The notes beneath the pieces were generated by a model. That model saw nothing but the letters and a program-made list of their open reading frames with translations, was not told the DNA's origin and did no database searches. Below, in pieces: positions 18,675 to 28,077 of a stretch of 64,000 nt of DNA; the first letter of the stretch is position 1; each line of letters begins with the position of its first letter. The DNA is from Hyphomicrobiales bacterium. Its GTDB lineage: Bacteria > Pseudomonadota > Alphaproteobacteria > Rhizobiales > Rhizobiaceae. The stretch lies in assembly GCA_900468285.1 (NCBI GenBank), contig UBTF01000012.1:419916-483915 (forward strand). Direction: 5' to 3'. Made by a program: the position numbers and the translations under genes.

Positions 18675-18815
18675 GCATTTCCTAGAACAGACGGCGACGA
18701 AGGACATTCAAAAGCGGCAAAGAGATTGGGATAGCTGCGCTTTGGAAGCGAAGCCCCCATTTCCCCGGATCGAAATCAATGCTAACCCTGACCTGTTCCA
18801 AAACGGGAAAACAGC

Positions 18816-19403
18816 GTGTTTCGAGTTCCATTTCTTGTCGCAATCTCGCTTATCATCGCCTTTGGCGGCGGCATTCTTTCCACGCTTGCGGCCCTGGAAG
18901 CGACAGATGGATTTGGCTCGATCAGGATCGGCGTTTGGGATGCATTTCCCGAGGCGCAGACGATCGAGGCTGATCCCTATGCCAAATCTCACAGGGCGGA
19001 TTCCGGCAAACTGCTCTATGGCACCGCCGAAGGTTTGAGCTTCACCGCCTCGGTGGATGCGGGCGGGCAGCGCCTGTCGGGCGCATGTCGCTACCAGCTT
19101 TCCGGCACGGTGCCTCCCTCTCGCTTCTGGACGCTCTACGCAGCCGACCAGCAGGGAAATCTGCTGGATGACGGCACCGGCCGCCCGGTCGCGCTTAACT
19201 CCCGCACTCTGTTGCATGGGGCGAAGGGTGGCATGAATATTAGCGTGTCCTCAAGCGCGCAGACTTACAACTGGCTGGCCGTGCCGCCGCGGGGCGATTT
19301 CAAACTGGTGCTGACGCTGCTGGATACGCCCGTTGCGGGCAGCACGGGTCTCATCGACATCAAGATGCCGGACATCCAGAAGACAGGGTGCGGCGATGCT
19401 TAA
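18816..19403 (+). CDS. DUF1214 domain membrane-anchored protein
   Basis: The 195-residue protein has an N-terminal membrane anchor (VPFLVAISLIIAFGGGILS) and a DUF1214 beta domain (RYQLSGTVPPSRFWTLYAADQQGNLL; KLVLTLLDTPV). The start is GTG 18816 with GGGA at about 8 bases. The downstream DUF1254 gene starts within its last codons (8-base overlap). DUF1214 and DUF1254 are normally two halves of one protein and are split in rhizobia; the pair is thought to act at the cell envelope, with no established reaction. Confidence 0.85.
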   Translation: MFRVPFLVAISLIIAFGGGILSTLAALEATDGFGSIRIGVWDAFPEAQTIEADPYAKSHRADSGKLLYGTAEGLSFTASVDAGGQRLSGACRYQLSGTVPPSRFWTLYAADQQGNLLDDGTGRPVALNSRTLLHGAKGGMNISVSSSAQTYNWLAVPPRGDFKLVLTLLDTPVAGSTGLIDIKMPDIQKTGCGDA

Positions 19404-19944
19404 GGTCCTGTTTGCCGTTTTCGTCGGCCTGGTGGGAGCGGCGGTGCTTCACCTCGTTATTCTGCTCTCGACACCGCATTTTTCCAACCGGGATGCCTAT
19501 ACGCGCGCCGTGGCGGAAGGCGCTGCGCACAAGTTTCACCTTCTGGACGACAAGCGGGAAAAAACCGAACTCGGCAGCGGCGATCCCTTCATGCGCGTCG
19601 CGGTCTGCACATTTGACATCACGGAAAAGCCGGTGCGACTGGCGGGCTTCGGGGCTGTCCCCTTCTGGTCGGTCGCCATTTTCGATAGCGCCTCAAACGA
19701 GGTCTTCAGCATGAACGACCGTACGTCGGCTGGGGGGGAGCTGGATATTCTGGTGGCAAACCAGGTTCAACTGGCGGCGATCCGCAAGGCTAAGCCCGAG
19801 GGTCTCTCGCAATCGATCCTCGTCGAAGCGGGCCAGGACAAGGGTTATGCCGTTTTGCGAACGATGGTGCCGCAGCCAAGCTTCATCGAAGAAGCAGAAC
19901 GTTTCCTTGGAGAAGCCAAGTGTGAGCAGACCCCCTGGTCGTGA
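19396..19944 (+). CDS. DUF1254 domain membrane-anchored protein
   Basis: The 182-residue protein has one N-terminal membrane helix (VLFAVFVGLVGAAVLHLVIL) and a DUF1254-type domain (YTRAVAEGAAHKF, PFWSVAIFDSASNEVFSMNDR, EAGQDKGYAVLRTMVPQP). The ATG lies inside the final codons of the DUF1214 gene, so translation is coupled and the two products probably form a complex facing the periplasm. No catalytic residues can be named. Confidence 0.85.
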   Translation: MLKVLFAVFVGLVGAAVLHLVILLSTPHFSNRDAYTRAVAEGAAHKFHLLDDKREKTELGSGDPFMRVAVCTFDITEKPVRLAGFGAVPFWSVAIFDSASNEVFSMNDRTSAGGELDILVANQVQLAAIRKAKPEGLSQSILVEAGQDKGYAVLRTMVPQPSFIEEAERFLGEAKCEQTPWS

Positions 19945-19977
19945 CCTGACTCGCGCTCAGCACGCAGCAGGATAACG

Positions 19978-20196
19978 TTAGGAAACGATTGCCGTATCGG
20001 TCTGGACGGACACCGGCTTGCGCTTTCGGGGCTTTTTCTTTGCGCCGAGCTGAATGTCGATCACGGGCCGCTCATAGCGGACGCCGGTAAAAAACAGCAA
20101 TTGTGCCGGCCCACTGACGACCTTGTGGCTGGTGTGCCTATCACCTTGGCTATTGTAGCGGCGCCATGCCGCGTAAAATGAGATTATGTCTGCCAT
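19978..20196 (-). CDS. Small basic hypothetical protein (72 aa)
   Basis: A strong ribosome-binding site (GAGGAGAA) sits 4 bases upstream of the ATG. The sequence has an N-terminal MADIISFYAAWRRY stretch, a middle FTGVRYERPVIDIQ segment and a basic KKKPRKRK patch near the C-terminus. No family is recognised. It faces the DUF1254 gene tail to tail and has a long AT-rich upstream region with room for a promoter. Confidence 0.65.
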   Translation of the reverse strand: MADIISFYAAWRRYNSQGDRHTSHKVVSGPAQLLFFTGVRYERPVIDIQLGAKKKPRKRKPVSVQTDTAIVS

Positions 20197-20964
20197 GGTC
20201 TTCTCCTCTCAGGCATGACGCTTGATTGTTGAATAGACGCGGACGCATCAGCGACACGCGGGAATGCCATCACCACAACATTGTGCATCTCCAGTCCACA
20301 GACTGGCATGGGGGACGTAACATGGCGGCTGCGCTAGACTCTTTGAAATCTGGTACGCAAGATGTCGCACCCTGAATCTAGCATCGAATCCGAAGCCTGC
20401 CTACGGATTAGAACCATGCGAAGGTTAATCATATATTAATGCTAATATATTGAAGCCAAAATATAATCCGTTAAAATTGAAATGCTTGTGGAAATATTAC
20501 TGAAAGGATAAATTTTCAGCACTGTGGATACAACTTTCAGAAGAATTTTAAGTGGTTGTATTTGGTAACAAAATTTGAAAACTCGAAGAAGTCAGGGGTA
20601 AAAAACTCTACTCAATCATGTTTGACGGGTGACATTTATCTCATGTTTAAAGGCGCTTAGCCGCCATGATAGCGGTTAGGGACTCGCCAATCCGTGCTCT
20701 GCATGGGCGGCGGGTTCCCGCTAGCGGCGTGGTTGTGCTAATTCGCCAAATCTCAAAAATCGTCAAAAAAATTATTTTATTAAAAATTCACTGTGCGTAA
20801 GTGAAAAAAATCGCTTTGCGCCATTGCTGGTTAACAGGGCGTCAACACGTTTGCTCTAACTTGAACGGATCGTTTTGTTTTGCGTCACATTGGGTATTGC
20901 GTTGACCGACCGGTTTCGAGAATTAGAAAGGCCGAGCGCCGAGAGGAAGAAAGATGTGGTGTTA
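20197..20964. other. Gene-free AT-rich stretch
   Basis: These 768 bases are much more AT-rich than their surroundings and hold no open frame with a ribosome-binding site. They must contain the promoters for the small gene on the left and the DUF2336 gene on the right. I see no convincing terminator, repeat or RNA structure. An untranslated small RNA cannot be excluded. Confidence 0.5.
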
Positions 20965-21879
20965 ATGGCCACTGTGTCTAGTTTCGAAGGGCTCTCGCAT
21001 CCGTCCAAATCCGAGCTCCGCCAGTTTGCGGAACTCTTCATGCCTTTGTTCGCCGCATCCACGCCGGAAGCGAAGCGCGAAGCCGTTGCGGCTCTTTCGC
21101 AAAATCCCAACGTCCCTTCTGCGGTCGCGTTTTTCATCGCCTGCCAGCCCATCGGCCTATCGGCTCCCTTTCTGATTTCCTCCAAGGCGCTGGATGACGA
21201 AACCCTGATCGCCGTGGCACGGACGCAGGGTGGGGCACATGCCAGAACCATCGTGCGCCGGGATGATCTTTCGCCCACCGTCATCGATACTCTTGTCGGC
21301 CTGCGCCATTCACGCCAGGCACCGGCAAGGCCTGCTGTGGAGGACAGCGAGGCGGCGTCCCCCTCGCAGCCGGTACAGAAGACAATTGCCGAGCGGGAAG
21401 AAGACTTGCGCCAGCAGCTTCGCACCATGGCTCAGCATCTCAACCGCCCGCACAGCGATACCCTGGGAGCGCTGCGCCTGACCGAGGTGCAGGAAGCGCT
21501 TCTGGTGCGTTTCGCCCGTGAGCGTAATGCGCGGCAGTTTGCCAAGGCACTTTCAGACTGCCTTTCGGCCAGCCATCTGCTTTCCGAACGGGTGATGCTG
21601 GATATTTCCGGCCAGCAGCTTGCCACCACGCTGATAGGCCTGGGTATGGATTTCGCCGATGCGGCTTTCGTGCTGGGATGCTTCTATCCGCATCTGAAGG
21701 CTCGCAATGGCGACATGACAGGCGCGGAAATCATGCTGGAAAAGCTCGATCCCGCTCAGTGCGAAAATCGCATCGAAAGCTGGCGCCGTGCGGACCTCTA
21801 TACGGTCAACCCGGACGATACCGAACGCCAAGGCCGCGAGCACAGAATCCCCGCCGAAAAGCTGGTTGTCCGTCGCTGA
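20965..21879 (+). CDS. DUF2336 domain protein
   Basis: The 304-residue cytoplasmic protein matches the alphaproteobacterial DUF2336 pattern: the repeat-like helices LFAASTPEAKREAVAALSQ and PSAVAFFIACQPIGLSAPFL, a variable linker near 120-150, and a C-terminal helical domain (LLSERVMLDISGQQLATTLIGLG, DFADAAFVLGCFYP). Function is unknown. Upstream in-frame starts exist (to 20875). ATG 20965 gives the typical family N-terminus, but the ribosome-binding site is weak, so the start is uncertain by up to 30 codons. Confidence 0.8.
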   Translation: MATVSSFEGLSHPSKSELRQFAELFMPLFAASTPEAKREAVAALSQNPNVPSAVAFFIACQPIGLSAPFLISSKALDDETLIAVARTQGGAHARTIVRRDDLSPTVIDTLVGLRHSRQAPARPAVEDSEAASPSQPVQKTIAEREEDLRQQLRTMAQHLNRPHSDTLGALRLTEVQEALLVRFARERNARQFAKALSDCLSASHLLSERVMLDISGQQLATTLIGLGMDFADAAFVLGCFYPHLKARNGDMTGAEIMLEKLDPAQCENRIESWRRADLYTVNPDDTERQGREHRIPAEKLVVRR

Positions 21880-22253
21880 TACCCCGCGGGATATTGAAAG
21901 ACGGACGCAGAATAGCGGTCTCAAAGCGCCGCCCCTCACTGCCATACGCTTGAGACGCCTGCCTTCATCTGGCGGCGTGGGGGTGCCATCTGTCACTCAG
22001 TCCAACCGGCCAGACAAGCTTACGTTACGGCAAGTAGTTGCATAAAAAAGTAAGAATAAATTTAGACAAATCGTAGAATTGTCGTACTGCACACTCTGGT
22101 TGCAAAACGGAGTGAGTAGACCAGGCGGAGGAGCGCCATCCTGGAGGATTGCAATCTGTTGAACGCCTGCGCCCTATGATGGATGGCTACGCGCGATGAT
22201 GATTCATGTCTTGATGACCGCCCAGGCGGTACGAATATTGCCGTGAGGGCACA
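21880..22253. other. Intergenic region upstream of the chemoreceptor
   Basis: This 374-base stretch contains no gene I can support. It carries the promoter and leader of the chemoreceptor gene; a weak GAGGG site lies just before its ATG. No terminator with a T-run was found after the DUF2336 gene. Confidence 0.4.
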
Positions 22254-24197
22254 ATGTCATTTTTGAAAAATGCTACGATTAAAGCGAAGGTTGTTACTGT
22301 CATCGCCTCAATGAGCGTGGCATCGATAGCCGGGCTGGGATATGTCAGCTGGCAGTACAAGCACACCGACAATGATTACAGCTATTTCATCGATCACAAC
22401 GCCTATTCGGCTGTGCTGAATGCCCGCACCAGCGGCAACATCAACGGCTTGGCGATGCAGACCCTGCGCATGTCGATGGTTGATCCCGCAAGCGAGGCTT
22501 TTGCGGATGCGGTCAAGGTAGCCAAAAACAATTTCAAGCAGATGGACGAGCGTCAGTCCCAGATCGCAAAGCTCGTTCCCGAGGGCGCAGAGGACACCCA
22601 GGTCATCCTCAAGGGTGCTTCCGAACTTGAGACCATGATCAACACGGTCATTTCCCAGGCGCAAGCCGGTCAGCGTGAGCAGGCCCAGCAGTCGGCACTG
22701 GCCGTGCTGGCCAAGGTCGGCGAAGTCTCGCCCAAAATCACCGCGGTTACTGAAAAGCTCATCAAGACCATCAATGATAGAAGCAGTGAGCTGAGCGGTA
22801 ACACGGATAGCACAATCATGTCCGGCCTCATCGGCATCCTGCTGATGTCTGCGCTTCTCGTGGCGCTTGGTCTCTACATTTCAACCCAGGGCATCACGGC
22901 ACCGATCGCCCGCCTTCGTGCGCGTATGGCCTCCCTGGCAGCGGGTGACACCGGCGCCGCCATCGACGGCATCGAACGCAAGGATGAAGTCGGCCAGATG
23001 GCTGCCGCCGTTCAGGTCTTCCGCGAAAACGCCATCGAGCGCAGCCGGCTGGAGCGTGAAACCGAGGCCAATCGCTCACTGACGGAGCAGGAGCGGATCG
23101 AGCGCGAGGAACAGAAGGCCAAGGAATCGGCTGCCGTGCAATTTGCGGTTGACAGTCTCGCCTCCGCCCTTTCCAAGCTTGCCGAAGGCGACACGACCTA
23201 CCGTCTGCGCCAGCCCTTCGCCCAGACGCTTGATGGCATCCGCAATGACTTCAACACCACGGCAGAACAGCTTCAATCGACGCTGACCCGCGTGGCGCAG
23301 AATGCACGCGGCATCGATTCCGGTGCCAATGAAATCCGCGCTGCGGCCGACGACCTGGCAAAGCGCACCGAGCAGCAGGCCGCATCCGTGGAAGAGACAG
23401 CGGCGGCGCTGGAACAGATCACCACCACCGTCAAGGATGCGACACGCCGCGCACAGGAAGCCGGTCATCTGGTCAGCCGTGCGAAATTGGGTGCCGAACA
23501 GTCCGGCGAGGTCGTTCGCAAGGCGGTTACCGCTATGAACGAGATCGAAAAATCCTCTGGCGAGATCTCCAACATCATCGGCGTGATCGATGAAATCGCC
23601 TTCCAGACCAACCTTCTGGCGCTGAATGCCGGTGTTGAAGCCGCCCGCGCGGGTGAAGCCGGCAAGGGCTTTGCGGTCGTTGCCCAGGAAGTGCGTGAAC
23701 TGGCTCAACGCTCCGCCAATGCGGCCAAGGATATCAAGAGCTTGATCACCACCTCCAACACGCAGGTTGAACAGGGTGTGCAGCTTGTCGGCGAGACGGG
23801 TACGGCGCTCGAAACCATCGTGACGGAAGTGCAGGAAATCAACCGCCACGTGGCCGCGATCGCTGAATCCGCGCAGGAACAGTCCTCCGCACTCCAGCAG
23901 ATCAATACTGCCGTCAACCAGATGGACCAGGATACGCAGAAGAATGCGGCCATGGTGGAAGAAAGCACGGCCGCAAGCCACGGACTGGCCAGCGAAGTGC
24001 AATCGCTCAACCAGCTTCTGGCGCAGTTCAAACTATCCGATAGCGGCTATGCTGCCGCGTCCAATACACCTCGGGCCGTCTCGCACAATGAGCGCCCATC
24101 GGCCTCCCCTGCCCGGGCACTTGGCCGCAAAATCTCGGCTGCCTTCTCCGGCAATGCCGCGCTTGATGTCTCCAAAACCAACTGGGAAGAGTTTTGA
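22254..24197 (+). CDS. Methyl-accepting chemotaxis protein with CheR-tether pentapeptide
   Basis: This 647-residue transmembrane chemoreceptor has TM1 at about 11-30, a helical periplasmic sensor at about 31-190, TM2 at about 198-218, then HAMP and HAMP-like segments and a long cytoplasmic coiled coil. The signalling tip IDEIAFQTNLLALNAGVEAARAGE lies near residues 445-470. The last five residues are NWEEF, the tether that recruits CheR/CheB methylation enzymes. The ligand is unknown. The stop overlaps the next gene (TGATG), a CheW adaptor, so receptor and adaptor are made together away from a main chemotaxis cluster. Confidence 0.95.
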   Translation: MSFLKNATIKAKVVTVIASMSVASIAGLGYVSWQYKHTDNDYSYFIDHNAYSAVLNARTSGNINGLAMQTLRMSMVDPASEAFADAVKVAKNNFKQMDERQSQIAKLVPEGAEDTQVILKGASELETMINTVISQAQAGQREQAQQSALAVLAKVGEVSPKITAVTEKLIKTINDRSSELSGNTDSTIMSGLIGILLMSALLVALGLYISTQGITAPIARLRARMASLAAGDTGAAIDGIERKDEVGQMAAAVQVFRENAIERSRLERETEANRSLTEQERIEREEQKAKESAAVQFAVDSLASALSKLAEGDTTYRLRQPFAQTLDGIRNDFNTTAEQLQSTLTRVAQNARGIDSGANEIRAAADDLAKRTEQQAASVEETAAALEQITTTVKDATRRAQEAGHLVSRAKLGAEQSGEVVRKAVTAMNEIEKSSGEISNIIGVIDEIAFQTNLLALNAGVEAARAGEAGKGFAVVAQEVRELAQRSANAAKDIKSLITTSNTQVEQGVQLVGETGTALETIVTEVQEINRHVAAIAESAQEQSSALQQINTAVNQMDQDTQKNAAMVEESTAASHGLASEVQSLNQLLAQFKLSDSGYAAASNTPRAVSHNERPSASPARALGRKISAAFSGNAALDVSKTNWEEF

Positions 24198-24682
24198 TGG
24201 ATAATAGACCTATCCTTCGCGCAGACGACGCGCTCGAAATCATTGCTTTCATGTTGAACGAACAGCAGTTTGCTGTTCGCACCACCTCCATCCGCGAAAT
24301 TCGCGGATGGGCTCCGGTCACGCCACTGCCGCATACGCCGCCAGAAGTGGTTGGCGTCATGAACCTGCGCGGCACGGTTATCCCGATTGTCGACCTGTCC
24401 TCCAAGCTTGGAATGCCGCCGGTTGAAGCCACGGAGCGTAGCGCCATCGTGGTGACAAGCGTCAAGGGCAAGACGATCGGCATGATGGTGGATCGCGTGT
24501 CAGATATTCTGACCGTCTCCGCAGCGGATCTGCAGCCGGTTCCGGCCACCGCAGGTCTTGCAACGACCGGCTATGCCGAAGGCATTTTTGCCCGTGACAA
24601 GACCATGATCTGCTTCCTCAACCTCGATGCCATCTTCGCCAATTCGGACCCCGATAACTGGGATTCGCAAAGCGCGGCCTGA
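24197..24682 (+). CDS. cheW: Chemotaxis adaptor CheW
   Basis: The 161-residue single-domain protein follows the CheW pattern: FMLNEQQFAVRTTSIREIR, VVGVMNLRGTVIPIVDL, then GMMVDRVSDILTV and a C-terminal IFARDKTMICFLNLD. CheW links chemoreceptors to the kinase CheA. GGAAGAG lies 6 bases before ATG 24197, which overlaps the receptor stop by one base. This is a second, receptor-linked CheW if, as usual in rhizobia, another exists in the main che operon. Confidence 0.93.
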   Translation: MDNRPILRADDALEIIAFMLNEQQFAVRTTSIREIRGWAPVTPLPHTPPEVVGVMNLRGTVIPIVDLSSKLGMPPVEATERSAIVVTSVKGKTIGMMVDRVSDILTVSAADLQPVPATAGLATTGYAEGIFARDKTMICFLNLDAIFANSDPDNWDSQSAA

Positions 24683-24791
24683 TCGCTCGATGACCGAATG
24701 AAGGTTGGGCTGTGGTTTCCCGGCCCCCTTCCCCTGCTTTTCAGCGTCCAGCCTTGCGCCCGACACCGGCGGATATCCGCCCCCCTGATGC

Positions 24792-25136
24792 CTATTGCGA
24801 AACGATGGCGAACAACCCGTCCACGCTGTCCGTCTCCACCTCGACCACCCATAAATCGCTATCGAAACGGCGCTCCCGTTCCAGCAATGCCGCCACATCC
24901 TGCGCCTGCGCCAGCGTCAGGCGCTGCTCGAACCGCCGGTCCTGCGCATCATCACCATCATCGGAAAAGCTTTGTGGTGCGGGGGCGTAGAGATTTTCCA
25001 GCCCGTTGCGAAGGCGCTGGCGGATGAAGATGGCACCAGCAGCATCCGCGCCCTTGACCTCAATGGCGGCAAAATCACCGGCGGAAAAAACACGGCGGAC
25101 AAGAGCGGAGACGAAGATTTCGGATTTAAGGCGCAT
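24792..25136 (-). CDS. DUF1491 family protein
   Basis: The 114-residue protein begins MRLKSEIFVSALVRRVFSAG and continues with AAIEVKGADAAGAIFIRQ, the pattern of DUF1491, a small alphaproteobacterial family of unknown function. It lies 12 bases downstream of the peptidoglycan-binding protein gene on the same strand and probably closes that operon (kinase, peptidoglycan-binding protein, DUF1491). Confidence 0.85.
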   Translation of the reverse strand: MRLKSEIFVSALVRRVFSAGDFAAIEVKGADAAGAIFIRQRLRNGLENLYAPAPQSFSDDGDDAQDRRFEQRLTLAQAQDVAALLERERRFDSDLWVVEVETDSVDGLFAIVSQ

Positions 25137-25148
25137 GCTTACGCATTA

Positions 25149-26096
25149 TCACAGCGCGCCGATGGATTTCAGCTTTTTCAGCACCGCTTCGTTTGGCTCG
25201 CCGGTTTCCGGCAAACGATAGTGCTTTTCGAAATTGCGGATGGCGGTGCGTGTCTGCTCGCCTGCCATCCCGTCTACCTTGACGTCGGCATAGGCAATGT
25301 TGACGAGGCCCTGCTGGATTTTCGCCACCAGGTCCTTCGTGGCCGGCTTGGCATTGCCGCCAGATGTCAGCGAGACGGACTGCGCCTTCGGCGTCTGGGC
25401 CTCGGCATTGCGGATGGCCGCCGCGACAGGATCCACGGCAACGCCGCCGGAATTGGGCTCTGCCGGGCGATCCTTCGGCAAGGCCTTTGGAATGGCCGCG
25501 ACGGTGGTGGCACTGTCGATCTTCATGGCCGCAAGCACGCGACTTGTCGGTTCGCCCGTCTGCTCCATGCCGACCGTTTCTTCGAAAAACAGAATGGCGG
25601 CTGTGGTCAGTGGTCCGGGCACGCCATCGGCCGGACCTTCATACAGGCCGCGGCGGGCTAGCTCCCGCTGGATTTCGGCCACGAGTTCGGTTGGCTGGTG
25701 CGTTGCGGGAAGCTGGCTGTTGGCAGCGGCAGGCTGGGCAGGCGCGGCCACAGCAGGCGTCTGGGCTTGCGCTGGCGCATTGTCCGTCGGGCGTTCAATG
25801 CGGAAGGTGGTGACATTGCCATGCTCGCCAAGGCCCGTTGCCAGACGGTAGCCGGGAATGCCGTTTGGATTTTCCTCATCCCGCGTGCGAAGAAATGGCG
25901 AGGGATGGTGCCCGGGCTGGTACCAGAGCGCATTGGCTGCCACGAAACCGAACACGACGAAAAAGGCGGCACAGCCGCCGACAAGTTTCGGATGACGCGA
26001 GACCTGCTGTCCGACGGCGCGGGCCGCCACGGAAACGAAACCCGGCTCCTTTCGGGCGGGTGCTTTCCTAGGCGATTTTCGCTTTGGCGCGGCCAT
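25149..26096 (-). CDS. Membrane-anchored protein with two peptidoglycan-binding domains
   Basis: The 315-residue protein has a basic cytoplasmic N-terminus, one membrane helix (about residues 39-58, LVGGCAAFFVVFGFVAANAL), an Ala/Pro/Gln-rich periplasmic linker and two PG_binding_1 modules. The first is near 140-200 (LVAEIQRELARRGLYEGPADGVPG) and the second near 250-310 (DLVAKIQQGLVNIAYADVKVDGMAGEQT has the same pattern). ATG 26096 is chosen because GGAGG lies 9 bases upstream; the earlier ATG at 26105 abuts it. It overlaps the 3' end of the sensor kinase gene by 29 bases. Confidence 0.85.
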   Translation of the reverse strand: MAAPKRKSPRKAPARKEPGFVSVAARAVGQQVSRHPKLVGGCAAFFVVFGFVAANALWYQPGHHPSPFLRTRDEENPNGIPGYRLATGLGEHGNVTTFRIERPTDNAPAQAQTPAVAAPAQPAAANSQLPATHQPTELVAEIQRELARRGLYEGPADGVPGPLTTAAILFFEETVGMEQTGEPTSRVLAAMKIDSATTVAAIPKALPKDRPAEPNSGGVAVDPVAAAIRNAEAQTPKAQSVSLTSGGNAKPATKDLVAKIQQGLVNIAYADVKVDGMAGEQTRTAIRNFEKHYRLPETGEPNEAVLKKLKSIGAL

Positions 26097-27609
26097 CCGC
26101 AACATCCTCCTTCATCTTCATGTCCGAGCCGCCAAGCTGCTGCTTGAGGCGCGGGGGAAATTCCGCCGTGACCGTGGCGTTGTCCTGGTCTGCACCATGC
26201 GTACGACCGGAGCCATCGGCTGGCAGCAGAATGGTGACCACGGTCCCCTCTCCTGCGCGGCTGGATATTGCAAAGCTTCCGCCATGCAGTTCCACCAGCC
26301 CCTTGACGAGGGCAAGCCCGAGACCCGTTCCTTCGTAGCGGCGGGTATATTCGTTCTGAACCTGCATGAAAGGCTGGCCCAGAAACGCGATCTTGTCTGC
26401 GGCAATACCGATGCCGGTATCGCTGACGGAGAGCTTCAGCATACCGCCTTCGAGCGCCGCATCCATCGACACTACACCACCCGATTCTGTAAACTTGATG
26501 GCATTGCCGGCAAGATTGATCAGAACCTGCTGAATGGCGCGCTGGTCTGCAACCACTTCACCCATATCGCGCTGGATACGGCTTGTGAGCGTGAGGCCCT
26601 TCTGCTTTGCCTGAAGGCCCAGCATTCCCTCGCAGGTGGCGATGGCATCGCCAATGCGGAAAGGCTCCATCTGCAGCTCATAGCGGCCCGCTTCCAGCTT
26701 GCTCATATCCAGCATGGTGTTGACGACAGAGAGAAGATGCGCGCCGGACTGACGGATGAGCGAGACATATTCCCGCTGCCGGTCATTTTCCAGCTTGCCG
26801 AAATATTCACCGGCGAGGATATCCGAAAAGCCGAGCACGGCATTGAGCGGTGTGCGCAATTCGTGGCTGACAGCAGCAAGGAAACGCGACTTTGCGTCAT
26901 TTGCCGACTCTGCCTCTTCAGCCTTGCGGGCGATCTCGCTTCGCAGCAGTTCCTTTTCGGTAATATCGCGCAACTGGCCCACGACACCAACGAGCCTTCC
27001 GGTCTGGTCGCGTGTTGGCGTCATGTCCATTCTGGCATGAATGAACTGGGTCTGGCGCGCGCCAATGGCGTTTTCGAAGCGAAGGTCTGCAAGCGCGCAA
27101 TCGCCGCCCTGACGCAAATCGTCAAATGCCTGCATCAGCGCGATGCGATCCGAGACATGCACGAGTTCGGCGAAGAGATGGCCGGTGCAGTCCTGGAAAT
27201 GCTTGGGAAACTGCTTGAGATCGCGGCCCGACACGCCTTTGACGACGCCGTGCTCATCAAATGTCAGGAGCAGGCCCGGAACCTGGCTGGCTGGCACCAC
27301 ATCCCGCGTGGCCTGCTCGATAGCGGCATCCTCGGATTTGCGTGGTCTGCCAAGGGCAAGCAGGACGGCAACGACAGAAAGAAAGACAGCAACGACGGTT
27401 GCGACACCCAGCGGCAGGGCGACGGAGGCGGAAAAGGCAAAGCAGAAAACCGCAGGGACAACGACGAGCGCAGTCAGGCCAAAAGCCACGACGCGGCGCA
27501 ACGAGTGAACCGTAGCGGTTCTGACGCTGGCGTCTTCCTCCATGCGTGACAGCCACATGCCAATGGCATGATCAATCGCCGCAATCGTTTTTTCCGTAAT
27601 CTGACGCAA
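26068..27609 (-). CDS. divJ: DivJ-like membrane PAS sensor histidine kinase
   Basis: The 513-residue kinase has two adjacent membrane helices (about 43-62 and 66-86), a PAS domain (about 110-220, ending LRDITEKELLRSEIARKAEE), an H-box FLAAVSHELRTPLNAVLGFSD with phosphoacceptor His249, and an ATPase domain (NLAGNAIKFTE, SDTGIGIAADKI, GTGLGLALVKGLV). The H-box is of the DivJ/PleC/PdhS type that phosphorylates DivK. From memory, divJ lies five genes from ros in A. tumefaciens C58, the order seen here, which supports the name. DivJ controls polarity and division through CtrA. It is first in its operon. Confidence 0.75.
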   Translation of the reverse strand: MRQITEKTIAAIDHAIGMWLSRMEEDASVRTATVHSLRRVVAFGLTALVVVPAVFCFAFSASVALPLGVATVVAVFLSVVAVLLALGRPRKSEDAAIEQATRDVVPASQVPGLLLTFDEHGVVKGVSGRDLKQFPKHFQDCTGHLFAELVHVSDRIALMQAFDDLRQGGDCALADLRFENAIGARQTQFIHARMDMTPTRDQTGRLVGVVGQLRDITEKELLRSEIARKAEEAESANDAKSRFLAAVSHELRTPLNAVLGFSDILAGEYFGKLENDRQREYVSLIRQSGAHLLSVVNTMLDMSKLEAGRYELQMEPFRIGDAIATCEGMLGLQAKQKGLTLTSRIQRDMGEVVADQRAIQQVLINLAGNAIKFTESGGVVSMDAALEGGMLKLSVSDTGIGIAADKIAFLGQPFMQVQNEYTRRYEGTGLGLALVKGLVELHGGSFAISSRAGEGTVVTILLPADGSGRTHGADQDNATVTAEFPPRLKQQLGGSDMKMKEDVADGRAKAKIA

Positions 27610-28077
27610 GACTTGAACACCGCATTCCAGTGGGCGTGAGCGCCCTTAACCATGGCCGACAATAGGGCTGTGCGGCTTAAGGAAAGGCTAAAAGCTGCCC
27701 GCGCAACCCCGGGTAAAACACCGTGGAATCCCATTTCGGGGCATTTGAGCCAGACTTCGTCTTTCATGGTTAATAGCGGGTAAGCGAAGGAATTTGTTAT
27801 ATTTTTCGTTTTGCGTTAATCTTTGTGGCAGGTGCGGGCGGCGCTATCGCCTGCAATTGCGGGGTGCTGCCGCAATTATGCTTAACATGGACCGTTAAAC
27901 TTCGAGTGAAATGCCGATCTTCGTCCTGTGACGGAACAAATAGATACAATTTGAATTAAATTTCGCCGGTTTTTGCAAAGAGCTATTGGTCTGTCGATTC
28001 TAGGATGTTTTCAAGCCCGGAGAACAGGGCAACACGGACGACCCGAAAAGGGCGACGATTGAACGGGGTAGTTTCGA
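27610..28077. promoter_or_regulatory. Divergent regulatory region between the DivJ-like kinase and DUF5330 genes
   Basis: These 468 bases hold no gene. TTAACCAT occurs at 27646-27653 and, on the other strand, at 27766-27773; this octamer equals a CtrA half-site. A perfect 8-base stem (27855-27862 with 27870-27877, GGTGCTG loop) has no T-run after it. The promoters of both flanking genes must lie here. Confidence 0.4.

Noticed and set aside
27855..27877. Perfect 8-base hairpin upstream of the DUF5330 gene
   Set aside because: No T-run follows and no gene ends there, so it is not called as a terminator; it is mentioned only in the region entry.
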